64,000 nt of DNA from Burkholderia sp. Ax-1719 (lineage in GTDB: Bacteria; Pseudomonadota; Gammaproteobacteria; Burkholderiales; Burkholderiaceae). Numbering within the stretch: position 1 is the first letter of the stretch; every line of letters starts with the position of its first letter. The position numbers and the translations under genes are program-made. The notes under the pieces were generated by a model. It made no database searches, had not been told where the DNA came from, and saw only the letters and a program-made list of their open reading frames with translations. This document shows positions 42,493-50,268 of this stretch, piece by piece. Where the stretch lies: NCBI RefSeq assembly GCF_011753055.1, contig NZ_VWWJ01000020.1:1-64000 (forward strand), in the 5' to 3' direction.

Positions 42493-42968
42493 GCATTGTC
42501 GATCGCATCATCGAGCGTGCGAAGCGCACGCCGTATTTCCACTTGCCCGGCTACATGGAGCGCTTCTGGCTATTCCGTGATGCTGCTGGCCCGGGCGAAG
42601 AGCATCACCAGCGCATTGCCGCACGCGTGCATCACATCCTGCGCTCGGACGATGACCGTCACTTCCATGACCATCCGTGGCCATCGATCTCGATTGTGCT
42701 GCGCGGCGGCTACTGGGAAGTGATGCCAACGAAGCAGGACCAGCATGCGTCGCTCGACTTCTGCTGCTGGCGGCGCGTCTGGCGCGGTCCCGGCGCCATC
42801 GTCATTCGCCGCGCGCATCACCGCCATCGCCTCGAAATCCCCGCGGGCAAATCCGCCTGGTCTCTGTTCATCATGGGCCGCTACACGAAGAAGTGGGGCT
42901 TCTACACGCCTGATGGCTTCGTGTACTGGCGCGACTACCTCGGCATTCCGGAGGGCAGCGGCGCATGA
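42489..42968 (+). CDS. Cupin-like phage protein
   Basis: 159 residues, GTG start overlapping the previous stop. DDRHFHDHPWPSISIVLRGGYWE (about 55-77) and RRAHHRHRLEI (about 108-118) give a double-stranded beta-helix pattern with metal-type histidines. The overall form is like small cupins seen in several phages; substrate unknown. It may modify a host or phage molecule. Confidence 0.65.
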   Translation: MSIVDRIIERAKRTPYFHLPGYMERFWLFRDAAGPGEEHHQRIAARVHHILRSDDDRHFHDHPWPSISIVLRGGYWEVMPTKQDQHASLDFCCWRRVWRGPGAIVIRRAHHRHRLEIPAGKSAWSLFIMGRYTKKWGFYTPDGFVYWRDYLGIPEGSGA

Positions 42969-43237
42969 GCCTCTACCACGAAAACTTCGTCTGGCCGCTC
43001 GACATGCCCGGCTTAAAAAAGATAGTGCTGTGTTACGTCGCGCGCGAGGCAGGGCTGAAGTCGGGCGAGGCATCGCTGACGATCCGCGAGATTGCGTACC
43101 GCTGCGGCATTAGCGATAGCGCCGTGCGCACCTACCTCAAGGAACTTGAGCAGACCAGTCTTCTGACGCGACTGCCCGGCCCGGGCAAGACCGTTGTTCT
43201 TCGCGTGAACCTTGGGGAGGCAGCATGTTCGGCTTAG
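42965..43237 (+). CDS. Phage winged-helix protein
   Basis: 90 residues. LTIREIAYRCGISDSAVRTYLKELEQTSLLTRLPG (about 38-72) is a clear winged helix-turn-helix. It may belong to the replication or early regulation module, as the gene lies before the initiator. ATGA overlap with the previous gene. Confidence 0.7.
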   Translation: MSLYHENFVWPLDMPGLKKIVLCYVAREAGLKSGEASLTIREIAYRCGISDSAVRTYLKELEQTSLLTRLPGPGKTVVLRVNLGEAACSA

Positions 43238-43404
43238 AAGCGATGTTCTTCGGTGCGTGCACCACGCTCGGCGACGTGATCTTCGGCACGGTCGCGAAGC
43301 CACTGGCTGTCGAGTCCGAACAACCCGCCGCGCCGGCGCCGACGAAGTGCCTGTCGTGCGGCGCGGAGAAAGACGCGCGCGGCGTACTGCCGTGCGGCCA
43401 TTAG
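43225..43404 (+). CDS. 59-residue phage protein with Cys motif
   Basis: Starts after GGGGAGG. It has a hydrophobic N-terminal half (LEAMFFGACTTLGDVIFG) and a C-terminal CLSCGAEKDARGVLPCGH, a possible zinc ribbon. It overlaps the previous gene by 13 nt. Function unknown. Confidence 0.6.
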   Translation: MFGLEAMFFGACTTLGDVIFGTVAKPLAVESEQPAAPAPTKCLSCGAEKDARGVLPCGH

Positions 43405-43410
43405 CGGGTC

Positions 43411-44019
43411 ATGGCTGAAATCGACGAATCGGGCCGCCGGGGGACCGGACACCGCAAGGTGTACGTGGCGGGCCTGTATGAGGGATTCCGTATTGCCAAC
43501 GAGAGAGAGATGACACCACGAAAGTTCAAATTGACCCTGGACAGCCAGAGCGCCGTGGCGCGCAAGGTGTTCGACTGCGTGCCGCTCGCCGACAAGTGGA
43601 CTGTCCACAAGATCATCGGCGAGTTGACGCGCACGAGCAGCGCGCGCGTCGACGTGAAGACGGCTGAAGGCATCCTGAACGGGCTGACTGACTGCGGGCT
43701 GGTTAAAGAGGTCGAGCGCGGCCTTTTCCAGCGCGTCACGCCGCGCGACACGCTGTCGCTGCCCGGGGGCACTCCCGACGACGCACCTAGCCAGCCTGAA
43801 GCCGATACGCCCGTTCCCGAGCAGTCCGCGCCTGCGCCGGTCGCTGGAATCGAGCGTCTGGGCGATCTCGCCACGCAGCTGCGCACGATGGCCGTGAGCC
43901 TGATGGCGACGGCTGACGACCTCGACGCGCTCGCGCTGGGCTACGAGGAGCGCATTGAGGCGGTCGAGGCGCGCTACGCCAAGGTCCGCGAGTTCGCGGC
44001 GCTCGTGCGCAATCTCTGA
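43411..44019 (+). CDS. Hypothetical phage protein upstream of the initiator
   Basis: 202 residues. The N-terminal half (about 40-110) reads like a winged helix (KIIGELTRTSSARVDVKTAEGIL, then GLVKEVERGLFQRV). A Pro/Ala-rich linker (about 118-145) leads to a C-terminal coiled coil (about 150-200). An ATG at 43510 is an alternative start. Function unknown, possibly replication-related by position. Confidence 0.6.
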   Translation: MAEIDESGRRGTGHRKVYVAGLYEGFRIANEREMTPRKFKLTLDSQSAVARKVFDCVPLADKWTVHKIIGELTRTSSARVDVKTAEGILNGLTDCGLVKEVERGLFQRVTPRDTLSLPGGTPDDAPSQPEADTPVPEQSAPAPVAGIERLGDLATQLRTMAVSLMATADDLDALALGYEERIEAVEARYAKVREFAALVRNL

Positions 44020-44027
44020 GGCTACGC

Positions 44028-45149
44028 ATGAAGCCCTGGACGTGGCGCCACGCCATCATCAACTCGTCACTGCGCGCTACGACGCGCCACGTGCTGCTCA
44101 CGCTCTCGTGCCACGTCAATGACGCTGGCGAGCCCGCATACCCGTCTACGGCCCTTCTGGCGGTCGAGACGGGGCTGTCTGAGCGCGCGGTAATCACGCA
44201 CCTGCACGAAGCTGCTTCGGCTGGCTGGCTCGTCGTGCGTAAGCACGGTTATGGCGGCCAGAAGTGGGCGCGCAACCAGTACTACCCGCGTGTCCCGGTT
44301 GGATTCGATATTGTCGAGCATGACGATTTAGGCACTGAATCTGGTTCAGTGCCTTCGAAAAAGGGCAGCAAGAAAAAGGCGCTGAAGGACGTTCAGCAGC
44401 CTGTGGATAACTCAACCCAAGAAGGCACTGAACCACGTTCAGCACCTGCGCAAAAGGCACTGAACGTCATTCCAGAAGGCACTGAAGGACGTTCAGTGGA
44501 GGCACTGAACCACGTTCAGTCTAATACTGCAGTAAACCCTGCAGTTAACACTGCAGCAGCAGCAACGCGCGAGGCCGACGAAAAAACCGCTGCTGCTGCT
44601 GCTCAAAAAATAAGCAGCGACGAAAAAGCGGACGCCGCCGATGCGTTGACGCCGGAAGCGAAATTGCTGGCGGTGCTGGCCATGTTCCCGTCGAGCTGCG
44701 CGATCGATCCGCAAGCCGACCGCGTGCATCTGCTGACGTGGGTGGGCAAAGGCGTGACGCCGGCACAGCTGGCTGACGCCGTGGACCGCGCCTTGGTGCG
44801 CCGCAAGTCGGCAGGCGACGACCGCCCGGTCTACGCCAAATTCCTCGACCGCTTCGTCTGCGACGTGCTGGCGGGCATCGCTGACGCTGCTGCACCGGTC
44901 GCCAACGGCCCGGTGGCGCAGTGGTGGCTCAGCGACTCGGGAATCGGCACGCAGGGCCGTAGCGTGCGCGTAGAGCGCCGCGGGCCGCATGAGCCGACTG
45001 CGGATTACCTGATCCGCGTTGCAAAGGCGTCTGGCCGTGGTCCGTGGATCGACTACGTGCTGCATCGCGAGCGCGGCCATAGCCGCTTCCCTGAGGTCGT
45101 TGCGTTCATCGGCGACGAACTCCTTCCCGTGGACTTCTACGCATCATGA
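44028..45149 (+). CDS. Phage replication initiator (O-like), carries the origin
   Basis: 373 residues. The N-terminal winged-helix domain (about 1-95; STALLAVETGLSERAVITHLHEA) is like lambda O/primosomal HTH proteins. The middle (about 100-200) is low-complexity and is encoded by six dyad iterons at 44331-44520, so the gene contains its own binding sites as lambda O does. The C-terminal domain (about 205-373) includes AQWWLSDSGIGTQGRSVRV and probably interacts with host helicase or loader. Helicase is not encoded in this module, so host DnaB is presumably used. Confidence 0.82.
   Translation: MKPWTWRHAIINSSLRATTRHVLLTLSCHVNDAGEPAYPSTALLAVETGLSERAVITHLHEAASAGWLVVRKHGYGGQKWARNQYYPRVPVGFDIVEHDDLGTESGSVPSKKGSKKKALKDVQQPVDNSTQEGTEPRSAPAQKALNVIPEGTEGRSVEALNHVQSNTAVNPAVNTAAAATREADEKTAAAAAQKISSDEKADAADALTPEAKLLAVLAMFPSSCAIDPQADRVHLLTWVGKGVTPAQLADAVDRALVRRKSAGDDRPVYAKFLDRFVCDVLAGIADAAAPVANGPVAQWWLSDSGIGTQGRSVRVERRGPHEPTADYLIRVAKASGRGPWIDYVLHRERGHSRFPEVVAFIGDELLPVDFYAS
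44331..44520 (+). other. Putative phage replication origin with six iterons
   Basis: Six repeats with the consensus GGCACTGAA-N5-TTCAG start at 44331, 44378, 44424, 44456, 44478 and 44501. The first is a perfect 9-bp dyad (GGCACTGAA/TTCAGTGCC). A less GC-rich stretch with repeated CTGCAGT-like words (about 44520-44562) follows and could be the unwinding region. All lie inside the initiator gene, as in oriLambda. Confidence 0.8.
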
Positions 45150-45397
45150 TCGACAACCCACTACGCGGCCCTATCGGCGGTCTCGACATCGCCGTCAATC
45201 CGGCGCTCGACAATGTTCCTCGCATGCAGACGTCGCCTAAGTTCGCCGCGCTTATGCCTCCGGAGTTCGTCGCCGAGCTCAACGACTGGATGCATCAGTT
45301 CTTCGGCACTGAGAACTTGATCTACCAGCTTGGGGCCAACAAATTTGTGATGGGGCCGAAGAACTATGCGCTGCTGCGCGCCAGGCTGGCGGTATGA
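45146..45397 (+). CDS. Small hypothetical phage protein
   Basis: 83 residues, no motif recognised. ATGA overlaps with both the initiator gene and the next gene place it in the rightward early operon. Confidence 0.6.
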   Translation: MIDNPLRGPIGGLDIAVNPALDNVPRMQTSPKFAALMPPEFVAELNDWMHQFFGTENLIYQLGANKFVMGPKNYALLRARLAV

Positions 45398-45885
45398 GCA
45401 AGAACACGCTGCGCTTCGCTGAAAGCGCCATCGTCGGCGGTCGCCTCGGCACCGCTCGCATTCGCGGCGAGATCGCGAGCGCCGCCGCGCATCTCGAATC
45501 GCCCACGCTTCCGCCGCTCGCACCGGAACTGGCCTCGATGGTTGGCGACGCGCGCGCCGTGCATCGCCAGCTGGGACGCATGGGCGGCGGAAAGATGAAC
45601 AAGTCCGAAGCGGCCTACGCGCAACACCTCGAAGCGCTCAAGAGCGTCGGCAAGGTGCTCTGGTTCCGCTTCGAGGGCATGAAACTGCGTCTGGCCGACA
45701 ACACGTTCTACACGCCGGACTTCGCGGTGATCGTTGCCAGCGGCGCGCTCGAACTGCACGAGTTCAAGGGCTTCATGGAGGAGGACGCCAACGTGAAGCT
45801 GAAAGCCGCCGCCGCGCAGTATCCGTTCGCTTTCCGCCTGGTGCGCAAGGCGAAGGGCGGCGAATTCGAGATCCGGGAGGTGTGA
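45394..45885 (+). CDS. DUF1064-type phage nuclease-like protein
   Basis: 163 residues. The C-terminal half has a PD-(D/E)XK pattern: YTPDFAVIV and then LELHEFKGF (about 108-128), followed by DANVKLKAAAAQYPFAFRLV. This is the DUF1064 phage nuclease fold as I know it. It may act in recombination or DNA processing. Overlaps the previous gene by 4 nt. Confidence 0.75.
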   Translation: MSKNTLRFAESAIVGGRLGTARIRGEIASAAAHLESPTLPPLAPELASMVGDARAVHRQLGRMGGGKMNKSEAAYAQHLEALKSVGKVLWFRFEGMKLRLADNTFYTPDFAVIVASGALELHEFKGFMEEDANVKLKAAAAQYPFAFRLVRKAKGGEFEIREV

Positions 45886-45887
45886 CT

Positions 45888-46190
45888 ATGGGCACGCGCG
45901 CAAACAAGCGCGAGAGCGCGCACATGGGTCGCGTTGCCGGAATGGCCTGCATCTGCTGCACGCTGCTGGGGCGGTCGCAGGAAAGCCGCACCGAGGTTCA
46001 CCATGCGCGCGTCGGCGCGGGCGGCGCGCAGCGCGGTGGCCACTTTTGCACGATCCCGCTTTGCGCCGACGACTGTCATCGCGGCCGCAATGGTGTGCAC
46101 GGAGACCGCCGCTATCTGTCGATCCTGAAGATGGGCGAGTTGGACCTGCTGAACGCCACTATCGAGCGCCTTTACGGGAGTGCGCGATGA
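45888..46190 (+). CDS. HNH-type phage nuclease (Ref/DUF968-like)
   Basis: 100 residues. CICC near residue 22, then TEVHHARVG (about 35-43) and IPLCADDCHRGRNGVHGDRRY (split, about 56-76) give an HNH-like zinc site like that in P1 Ref and related small phage nucleases. ATG 45888 is preferred over the GTG at 45882, because GGGAGG lies at better spacing. Confidence 0.75.
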   Translation: MGTRANKRESAHMGRVAGMACICCTLLGRSQESRTEVHHARVGAGGAQRGGHFCTIPLCADDCHRGRNGVHGDRRYLSILKMGELDLLNATIERLYGSAR

Positions 46191-46522
46191 ACCTCGTCCT
46201 CACCTGCGAGATCCCGAGCCTTGTGGCTGTTGAAGCTGGCCGATATCGCCGACTGACTTACATACCGGGCGATGCCGAACTCAATTCGCGCGTTCGCGCG
46301 CTGCGACGCGTCGTGCTGGCGGACGGATCGCTTTCGCCCATACAAGTCGAAGTAGAGGTTTTTGTGCCCACCGATCGCCGCCGTGCTGTCGAAGCGCCCC
46401 GCACCGCGTGGGTGACGCCTGAATACCTGCGCTGCAAGGCGCTCGTGAGCAAGAACAAGAAGTCGCTGGCGGCGTTTATGGCCAGTGGTGATCTTGAGCT
46501 TTTGTTTGAATGCAACGAATAG
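46187..46522 (+). CDS. Hypothetical phage protein
   Basis: 111 residues, mostly beta at the start (NLVLTCEIPSLVAVEAGRYRR) and helical at the end. It starts at an ATGA overlap with the HNH-like gene. No function recognised. Confidence 0.6.
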   Translation: MNLVLTCEIPSLVAVEAGRYRRLTYIPGDAELNSRVRALRRVVLADGSLSPIQVEVEVFVPTDRRRAVEAPRTAWVTPEYLRCKALVSKNKKSLAAFMASGDLELLFECNE

Positions 46523-46553
46523 TTGTACTAACCGAGGGTTTTTGGGAGCCATC

Positions 46554-47123
46554 ATGATCAAGCCCACCAGTGGTCGAGTCGTCCTATTCACCCCGTCGAA
46601 GCACGATGATGCCCTTCGTTTCGATGGATCCACGCAAAAGCTCGCGGCAATCGTCGCGTACGTCCATTCGGACGATTGCATCAACCTCGCGGTATTCGAC
46701 TCCAACGGTGGCTCCGCTGCGCGTTGTAGCGTGCCGCTCGTGCATGGTGACGTGCCGGAAGCGCTTCTCGAAAACGGCTACTACGCCGAGTGGATGCCGT
46801 ATCAGAAAGGGCAAGCCGCCAAGACGGAAGCCGTCGAAAAGGCGCTGGCCGATGCTACGCCTGCGCGACCCGCGCATGAGCAGCGCGTGATCGATGAGAA
46901 GGCGCAGCTTGATGATCGTTTGGTGAAGCTCGTTGCGTTTTTCGGCACGCCGATCTATGCAGGCCTGCAAGAAGAGGAGAAGTTTCGATTGCAGGTGCAA
47001 TCCGATGCGATGGAAACCTATTCCGACGTGCTTGGCGCACGCATTGCCGCGTTCTCTTCTGGTCACCGCCCTGACCCCGCAGCCGGTGCGCCGCGTCCTC
47101 TCGGCCACAACCCTGTCGCCTAA
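46554..47123 (+). CDS. Hypothetical phage protein
   Basis: 189 residues. The first 85 residues are beta-rich (GRVVLFTPSKHDD...AAIVAYVHSDDCINLAVF), and the C-terminal part is helical. The module VAYVHSDDCINLAVFDSNG is common in phage proteins of unknown role. GGGAG precedes the ATG at 46554. Confidence 0.6.
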   Translation: MIKPTSGRVVLFTPSKHDDALRFDGSTQKLAAIVAYVHSDDCINLAVFDSNGGSAARCSVPLVHGDVPEALLENGYYAEWMPYQKGQAAKTEAVEKALADATPARPAHEQRVIDEKAQLDDRLVKLVAFFGTPIYAGLQEEEKFRLQVQSDAMETYSDVLGARIAAFSSGHRPDPAAGAPRPLGHNPVA

Positions 47124-47158
47124 TCCCACCGTCTAAATCAGACAAACGGAGTTAAAGC

Positions 47159-48406
47159 ATGAGCGAAGAGCAACAGAACCAGCCGACGAGCATCCTCGGC
47201 GAATTGCGCGAGTTCGAATGCAAGATCGAGCACGCGCTTGGCCTCGATGGCGCGCCCAGCAGCACTGAAGCGGCGACGGGAAACGCTGCTGGTGGTGCAT
47301 CGAGCGCCGTTCCGTCGATGGCTACCTCTGCTGGCGGTGCATCGACCTCGGGCGGCGCAGGTGAGCCGGGAAACATCCCGAGCGTCAGTGGAACCTCTCT
47401 GGATACGGCATCTGCCGAATCGGGTGCCGCTGTCGTCGCCACTGGTGATGCGGGAAACGTTGCAACCGAGTCCCAAGCTGCGATTGGGCAGAGCGACACG
47501 GCTGGGTCGTCAACCGATGCTGGCGGTGCGCAAGATGAAGTGGGAAACGTTGCACCCGGTGCTACGGCTTCGGCTATTACTTCAGCGGCCGATTTCTCGG
47601 CGGCATCGACATCTGCGGATGCTGCGCAGGTAAGCGCCTCTTTGATGGACTTGGCGAGTTCATCGCAACTGGGCAGCACACTGAGCGCATCTGGGTCGAC
47701 CAAGACGGAGTCGTCCGGTGCGAGCGAATTGACCATTGGCGGTGAAGCGGGAAACGTGAGCGCGGCGTCCGATGGATTGAATGCATCGGCGCCATCGCCT
47801 GTATCTGCGAATCCGAATTCAACTGCGACGGTCGAGAACACTGCTGGCTCCGCAGGTGAGCAGGGAAACGTGCTTGCCGCGAATGCGGCCACCAAGACGC
47901 CGTTGGTGAACTCTGCGACCTCTGCTATTTCGCTTACCCAGCACGACCAGGCAGTGACCAAAAGCGCGGCAAATGGCGCGGCCGACTCGCAGCAGTTGCA
48001 GCAGCAAGCGCCGCTGTCTTCGTCGGCTACGGACGCGGGCGCGGGTGGTGGTGAGGGAAACGTGAACGGTGCCCCGGCTGCGGCGGCTTCGACACAAGAG
48101 AATGCGATGGCCAGCCCGGATGCCTCGCAGAACCAGATCTCAGCGTCTATCAATACGGCCGCACCTACTGGTGAATCCCCAAACGTCGATGCGTCGGCTG
48201 CGGCCGCGCTCTCCGAAAACGCCTCGGCATCGTCTGCACTGCCTGCCTCGCAAGGCGACGACACGCTGGAAGCCAGCGTTTCCGTCGTCCCGAGTAGCAC
48301 CATTCGCGGTCATGTGCACGCGATTAAGACCCTGCTGCTCGGCTTCGAAGCTAGCACCGTAGCGAAGATCCACGCCGAGCTGGAAGCGATCGAACGCGCA
48401 ATCTAA
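47159..48406 (+). CDS. Ala/Ser/Gly/Thr-rich phage protein with GNV repeats
   Basis: 415 residues. Short ordered ends, SILGELREFECKIEHALGL (about 11-29) and GHVHAIKTLLLGFEASTVAK (about 384-403), flank a long Ala/Ser/Gly/Thr-rich disordered region with about eight units containing GxxGNV or close variants. Coding is supported by a normal start, position in a tight operon and codon-position bias. Function unknown; it resembles a spacer between two interaction helices. Confidence 0.65.
   Translation: MSEEQQNQPTSILGELREFECKIEHALGLDGAPSSTEAATGNAAGGASSAVPSMATSAGGASTSGGAGEPGNIPSVSGTSLDTASAESGAAVVATGDAGNVATESQAAIGQSDTAGSSTDAGGAQDEVGNVAPGATASAITSAADFSAASTSADAAQVSASLMDLASSSQLGSTLSASGSTKTESSGASELTIGGEAGNVSAASDGLNASAPSPVSANPNSTATVENTAGSAGEQGNVLAANAATKTPLVNSATSAISLTQHDQAVTKSAANGAADSQQLQQQAPLSSSATDAGAGGGEGNVNGAPAAAASTQENAMASPDASQNQISASINTAAPTGESPNVDASAAAALSENASASSALPASQGDDTLEASVSVVPSSTIRGHVHAIKTLLLGFEASTVAKIHAELEAIERAI
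47360..48187 (+). repeat. Dispersed GGTGANNNGGGAAACGT motif, about seven copies
   Basis: Copies at about 47360, 47444, 47534, 47741, 47855, 48050 and 48170, with an isolated GGGAAACG-like word at 47277. The spacing is uneven (about 85-210 bp). All keep the reading frame of the host gene and code for G-x-x-G-N-V-type units. Confidence 0.75.
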
Positions 48407-48417
48407 GGCTAGCGACC

Positions 48418-48666
48418 ATGGCGAATAACAGGCTCTATATTCTGGATACTGAAACTTGCGAATACGTCATGGTCGCAAAAGGTTTTGGAAATGGGTGGTC
48501 ATGGCGTAGGGATTCGGATGAGCTAACTGAGTGGCTTAACAGCGGAGAGAACTTCGTGCGTGATATCGGCGCATCCGATTTGGCTCATCAGACCAAACTC
48601 GTATTGGTGACCGAATACGCGCTCGAAGAAGAGATTGAGAAAATTAGAAAATCACAGGGAGCATGA
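48418..48666 (+). CDS. Small hypothetical phage protein
   Basis: 82 residues, mixed beta/alpha, acidic C-terminus (LEEEIEKIRKSQGA). The start lies 12 nt after the GNV-repeat gene, with no strong ribosome-binding site. Function unknown. Confidence 0.6.
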   Translation: MANNRLYILDTETCEYVMVAKGFGNGWSWRRDSDELTEWLNSGENFVRDIGASDLAHQTKLVLVTEYALEEEIEKIRKSQGA

Positions 48667-49055
48667 TGGATCGCATCGACGAACTGCTGCTTGACTGGTA
48701 CGAATGGAGCCAGGGCTACAACCCGGGCACCGACTACCAGGCATTCGACAGCACGTGCGCGCACTTTCGCAGTAGCCGCCAATGGATGGATTACGAGGAG
48801 CTCGATGCGCAGGTAGAGTGGTCGCGCAAGAAGTCCGTGGGCAAGGTGATCGAGCCGATGATTCAGAAGCTCGATCTGCGCGCACGCGTCGCTGTGAATA
48901 CGGCGATGCGTAATTTTTCGTCGGGTGCATCGGTATGGTCGAGCGTGCGCGTCGATGCTTTTGACGAAGATTACGCGCGCGCCAAGCTGATTTTGCTCCC
49001 CCTCATGATAGGTGCTGGGTTGATTGAACGATCGATGGCAAAGGGGTTGGTATGA
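48663..49055 (+). CDS. Late-position regulator-like phage protein (Q-like?)
   Basis: 130 residues, starts at an ATGATG after ATGA overlap. The helical C-terminal part (VIEPMIQKLDLRARVAVNTAMRN and VWSSVRVDAFDEDYARAKL) recalls antiterminator Q or RinA-like proteins, and it sits at the end of the rightward early operon, where Q is found. Similarity is weak, so this is inference. Confidence 0.5.
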   Translation: MMDRIDELLLDWYEWSQGYNPGTDYQAFDSTCAHFRSSRQWMDYEELDAQVEWSRKKSVGKVIEPMIQKLDLRARVAVNTAMRNFSSGASVWSSVRVDAFDEDYARAKLILLPLMIGAGLIERSMAKGLV

Positions 49056-49468
49056 GCGAGGCGAAACACCGCATTGCATTTAACGTGCAGCGCCACAATG
49101 CGAAGCGTCGAGGTATTGGTTGGGATTTGACATTTGAGCAATGGATTCAATGGTGGGGTGAAGATATCGAGCGTCGTGGAACTGGGCCATGCTGTCTTCA
49201 AATGCAGCGGTTTGGTGATAGTGGTCCTTATGCATTGGGAAATATAAAAAAAGGTACTCCTCATCAAAATTCCGTGACCGCTTCTATTGTTCGTCAGAAC
49301 GAAGCCTGTGAGCGTGCTGCGACAATCCGTCGAGAGTTGTCGGCGGAGATGCTCCGGAACGATTCTGGTGATAAGTTGATTCAATCGATGGACGACGATG
49401 ATCGCGAGCTGTTCTCCATGTTTTGGCCCAAGTCTTCATCGTCGATGCTGAATTTTTATAAGTCTTGA
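49052..49468 (+). CDS. Phage HNH-like small protein
   Basis: 138 residues with the recurrent phage module FNVQRHNAKRRGIGWDLTF, EQWIQWWGED, GDSGPYALGNI and NSVTA, known from many phage genomes and related to HNH-type nucleases. It is the last gene before the terminator at 49526-49564. It is less GC-rich than its neighbours. Confidence 0.65.
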   Translation: MSEAKHRIAFNVQRHNAKRRGIGWDLTFEQWIQWWGEDIERRGTGPCCLQMQRFGDSGPYALGNIKKGTPHQNSVTASIVRQNEACERAATIRRELSAEMLRNDSGDKLIQSMDDDDRELFSMFWPKSSSSMLNFYKS

Positions 49469-49525
49469 CAGGTCCGAAGAAGTCCTGTAACGTCTGAAAC
49501 CAGTTTGGGCAAGTTGCGCCCAGAG

Positions 49526-49564
49526 AAAAGCCCCGCACGGTGAGAGCCGCGCGGGGCTTTTTTA
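49526..49564 (+). terminator. Terminator between early and late phage genes
   Basis: A stem AAAAGCCCCGC/GCGGGGCTTTT with a 12-14 nt loop and a long T-run. It ends the rightward early operon. Confidence 0.85.
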
Positions 49565-49609
49565 TTTCCGTGTCTCCTCTCGGTGCCTCTCTCTCCCGGC
49601 ATCGATTCC

Positions 49610-49649
49610 GCCCCAGCCCGTCCCCCGGCGCGCTGGGGCTTTTTCTTTT
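49610..49649 (+). terminator. Second terminator before late genes
   Basis: A stem GCCCCAG/CTGGGGC followed by TTTTTCTTTT. With the preceding hairpin it forms a double block that late transcription must pass or start beyond, consistent with antitermination. Confidence 0.75.
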
Positions 49650-49660
49650 CTGGAGCTTGC

Positions 49661-49804
49661 ATGCCGCTGCTGAAGTCGATGGCTGGCAAGAATGTCGCCA
49701 AAAACATCAAGACCGAGCTGGCTGCTGGCAAGCCCCAAAAGCAGGCCGTCGCCATCGCACTGAACGTGCAGCGAGAGGCGAAGCGAAAGGAAGCGCGCAA
49801 ATGA
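49661..49804 (+). CDS. 47-residue conserved phage protein
   Basis: Basic short protein: AKNIKTELAAGKPQKQAVAIALN is a motif found in many phage genomes just before structural genes. TGGAGC precedes the ATG. Function unknown. Confidence 0.75.
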   Translation: MPLLKSMAGKNVAKNIKTELAAGKPQKQAVAIALNVQREAKRKEARK

Positions 49805-50109
49805 TCCAGCCGACCGAAGATCGCATCGTGGTGCTACCCGATGAGCTGCGTGATGACGTGACGAGCGCTGGCTTGGTCGTCAAGGTGAAAACTGATATCG
49901 AAAGCGCGCACCACCTCGGCAACACCGGCACCATCGTGGCCGTGGGCCCGGGCAAGCGTTCGCGCAGCGGCGCGCGCATTCCGCTCGTCGTCGAGGCGGG
50001 ACAGCGCATCGTCTTCGGTGAATTTCAGCACCGCGAGCATCACGAAGACGGCAAGCGCTATCTGATCATGCAGGAAGCCGACGTCTGCGGGGTGTTGGAA
50101 TGCCAGTGA
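49801..50109 (+). CDS. Phage GroES-like co-chaperonin (Cpn10)
   Basis: 102 residues. The Cpn10 pattern is clear: PTEDRIVVLPDE at the start, a mobile-loop region (about 20-38), TGTIVAVGPGKRS (about 42-54), IPLVVEAGQRIVFGEFQHREH and the C-terminal YLIMQEADVCGVLE. Like T4 gp31 it could replace host GroES so that GroEL folds the coat protein. It overlaps the previous gene by 4 nt. The mobile loop cannot be compared in detail without the host groES. Confidence 0.83.
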   Translation: MIQPTEDRIVVLPDELRDDVTSAGLVVKVKTDIESAHHLGNTGTIVAVGPGKRSRSGARIPLVVEAGQRIVFGEFQHREHHEDGKRYLIMQEADVCGVLECQ

Positions 50110-50267
50110 CCACGAAGGCATTTCGCGAAGCGGCGCTTCCTGCCGTTCGCGATGCACGCCATATGGCTCGCAAGGTTCTCGCGCTGAGCTACCGCGTGCC
50201 GCTCTTTGTCCGTTTCGGCGATCGAGGTTTTACCTATTCGATCAGCGGCTGGTACGGAGCCGTCTGA
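50100..50267 (+). CDS. 55-residue phage protein
   Basis: Starts 10 nt inside the end of the GroES-like gene. It is basic and helical at first (KAFREAALPAVRDARHMARK), then hydrophobic (LALSYRVPLFVRF). Function unknown; it ends 1 nt before the next ATG. Confidence 0.5.
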   Translation: MPVTTKAFREAALPAVRDARHMARKVLALSYRVPLFVRFGDRGFTYSISGWYGAV

Positions 50268-50268
50268 A

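Noticed and set aside
44331..44520. Possible CRISPR or protein-only repeats
   Set aside because: Spacing of 22-47 bp and dyad symmetry within an initiator gene fit iterons much better.
47152..48303. 383-codon minus-strand open frame opposite the GNV-repeat gene
   Set aside because: The plus strand has the operon context, start signal and ordered termini. The minus frame starts inside the gene and is cut arbitrarily.
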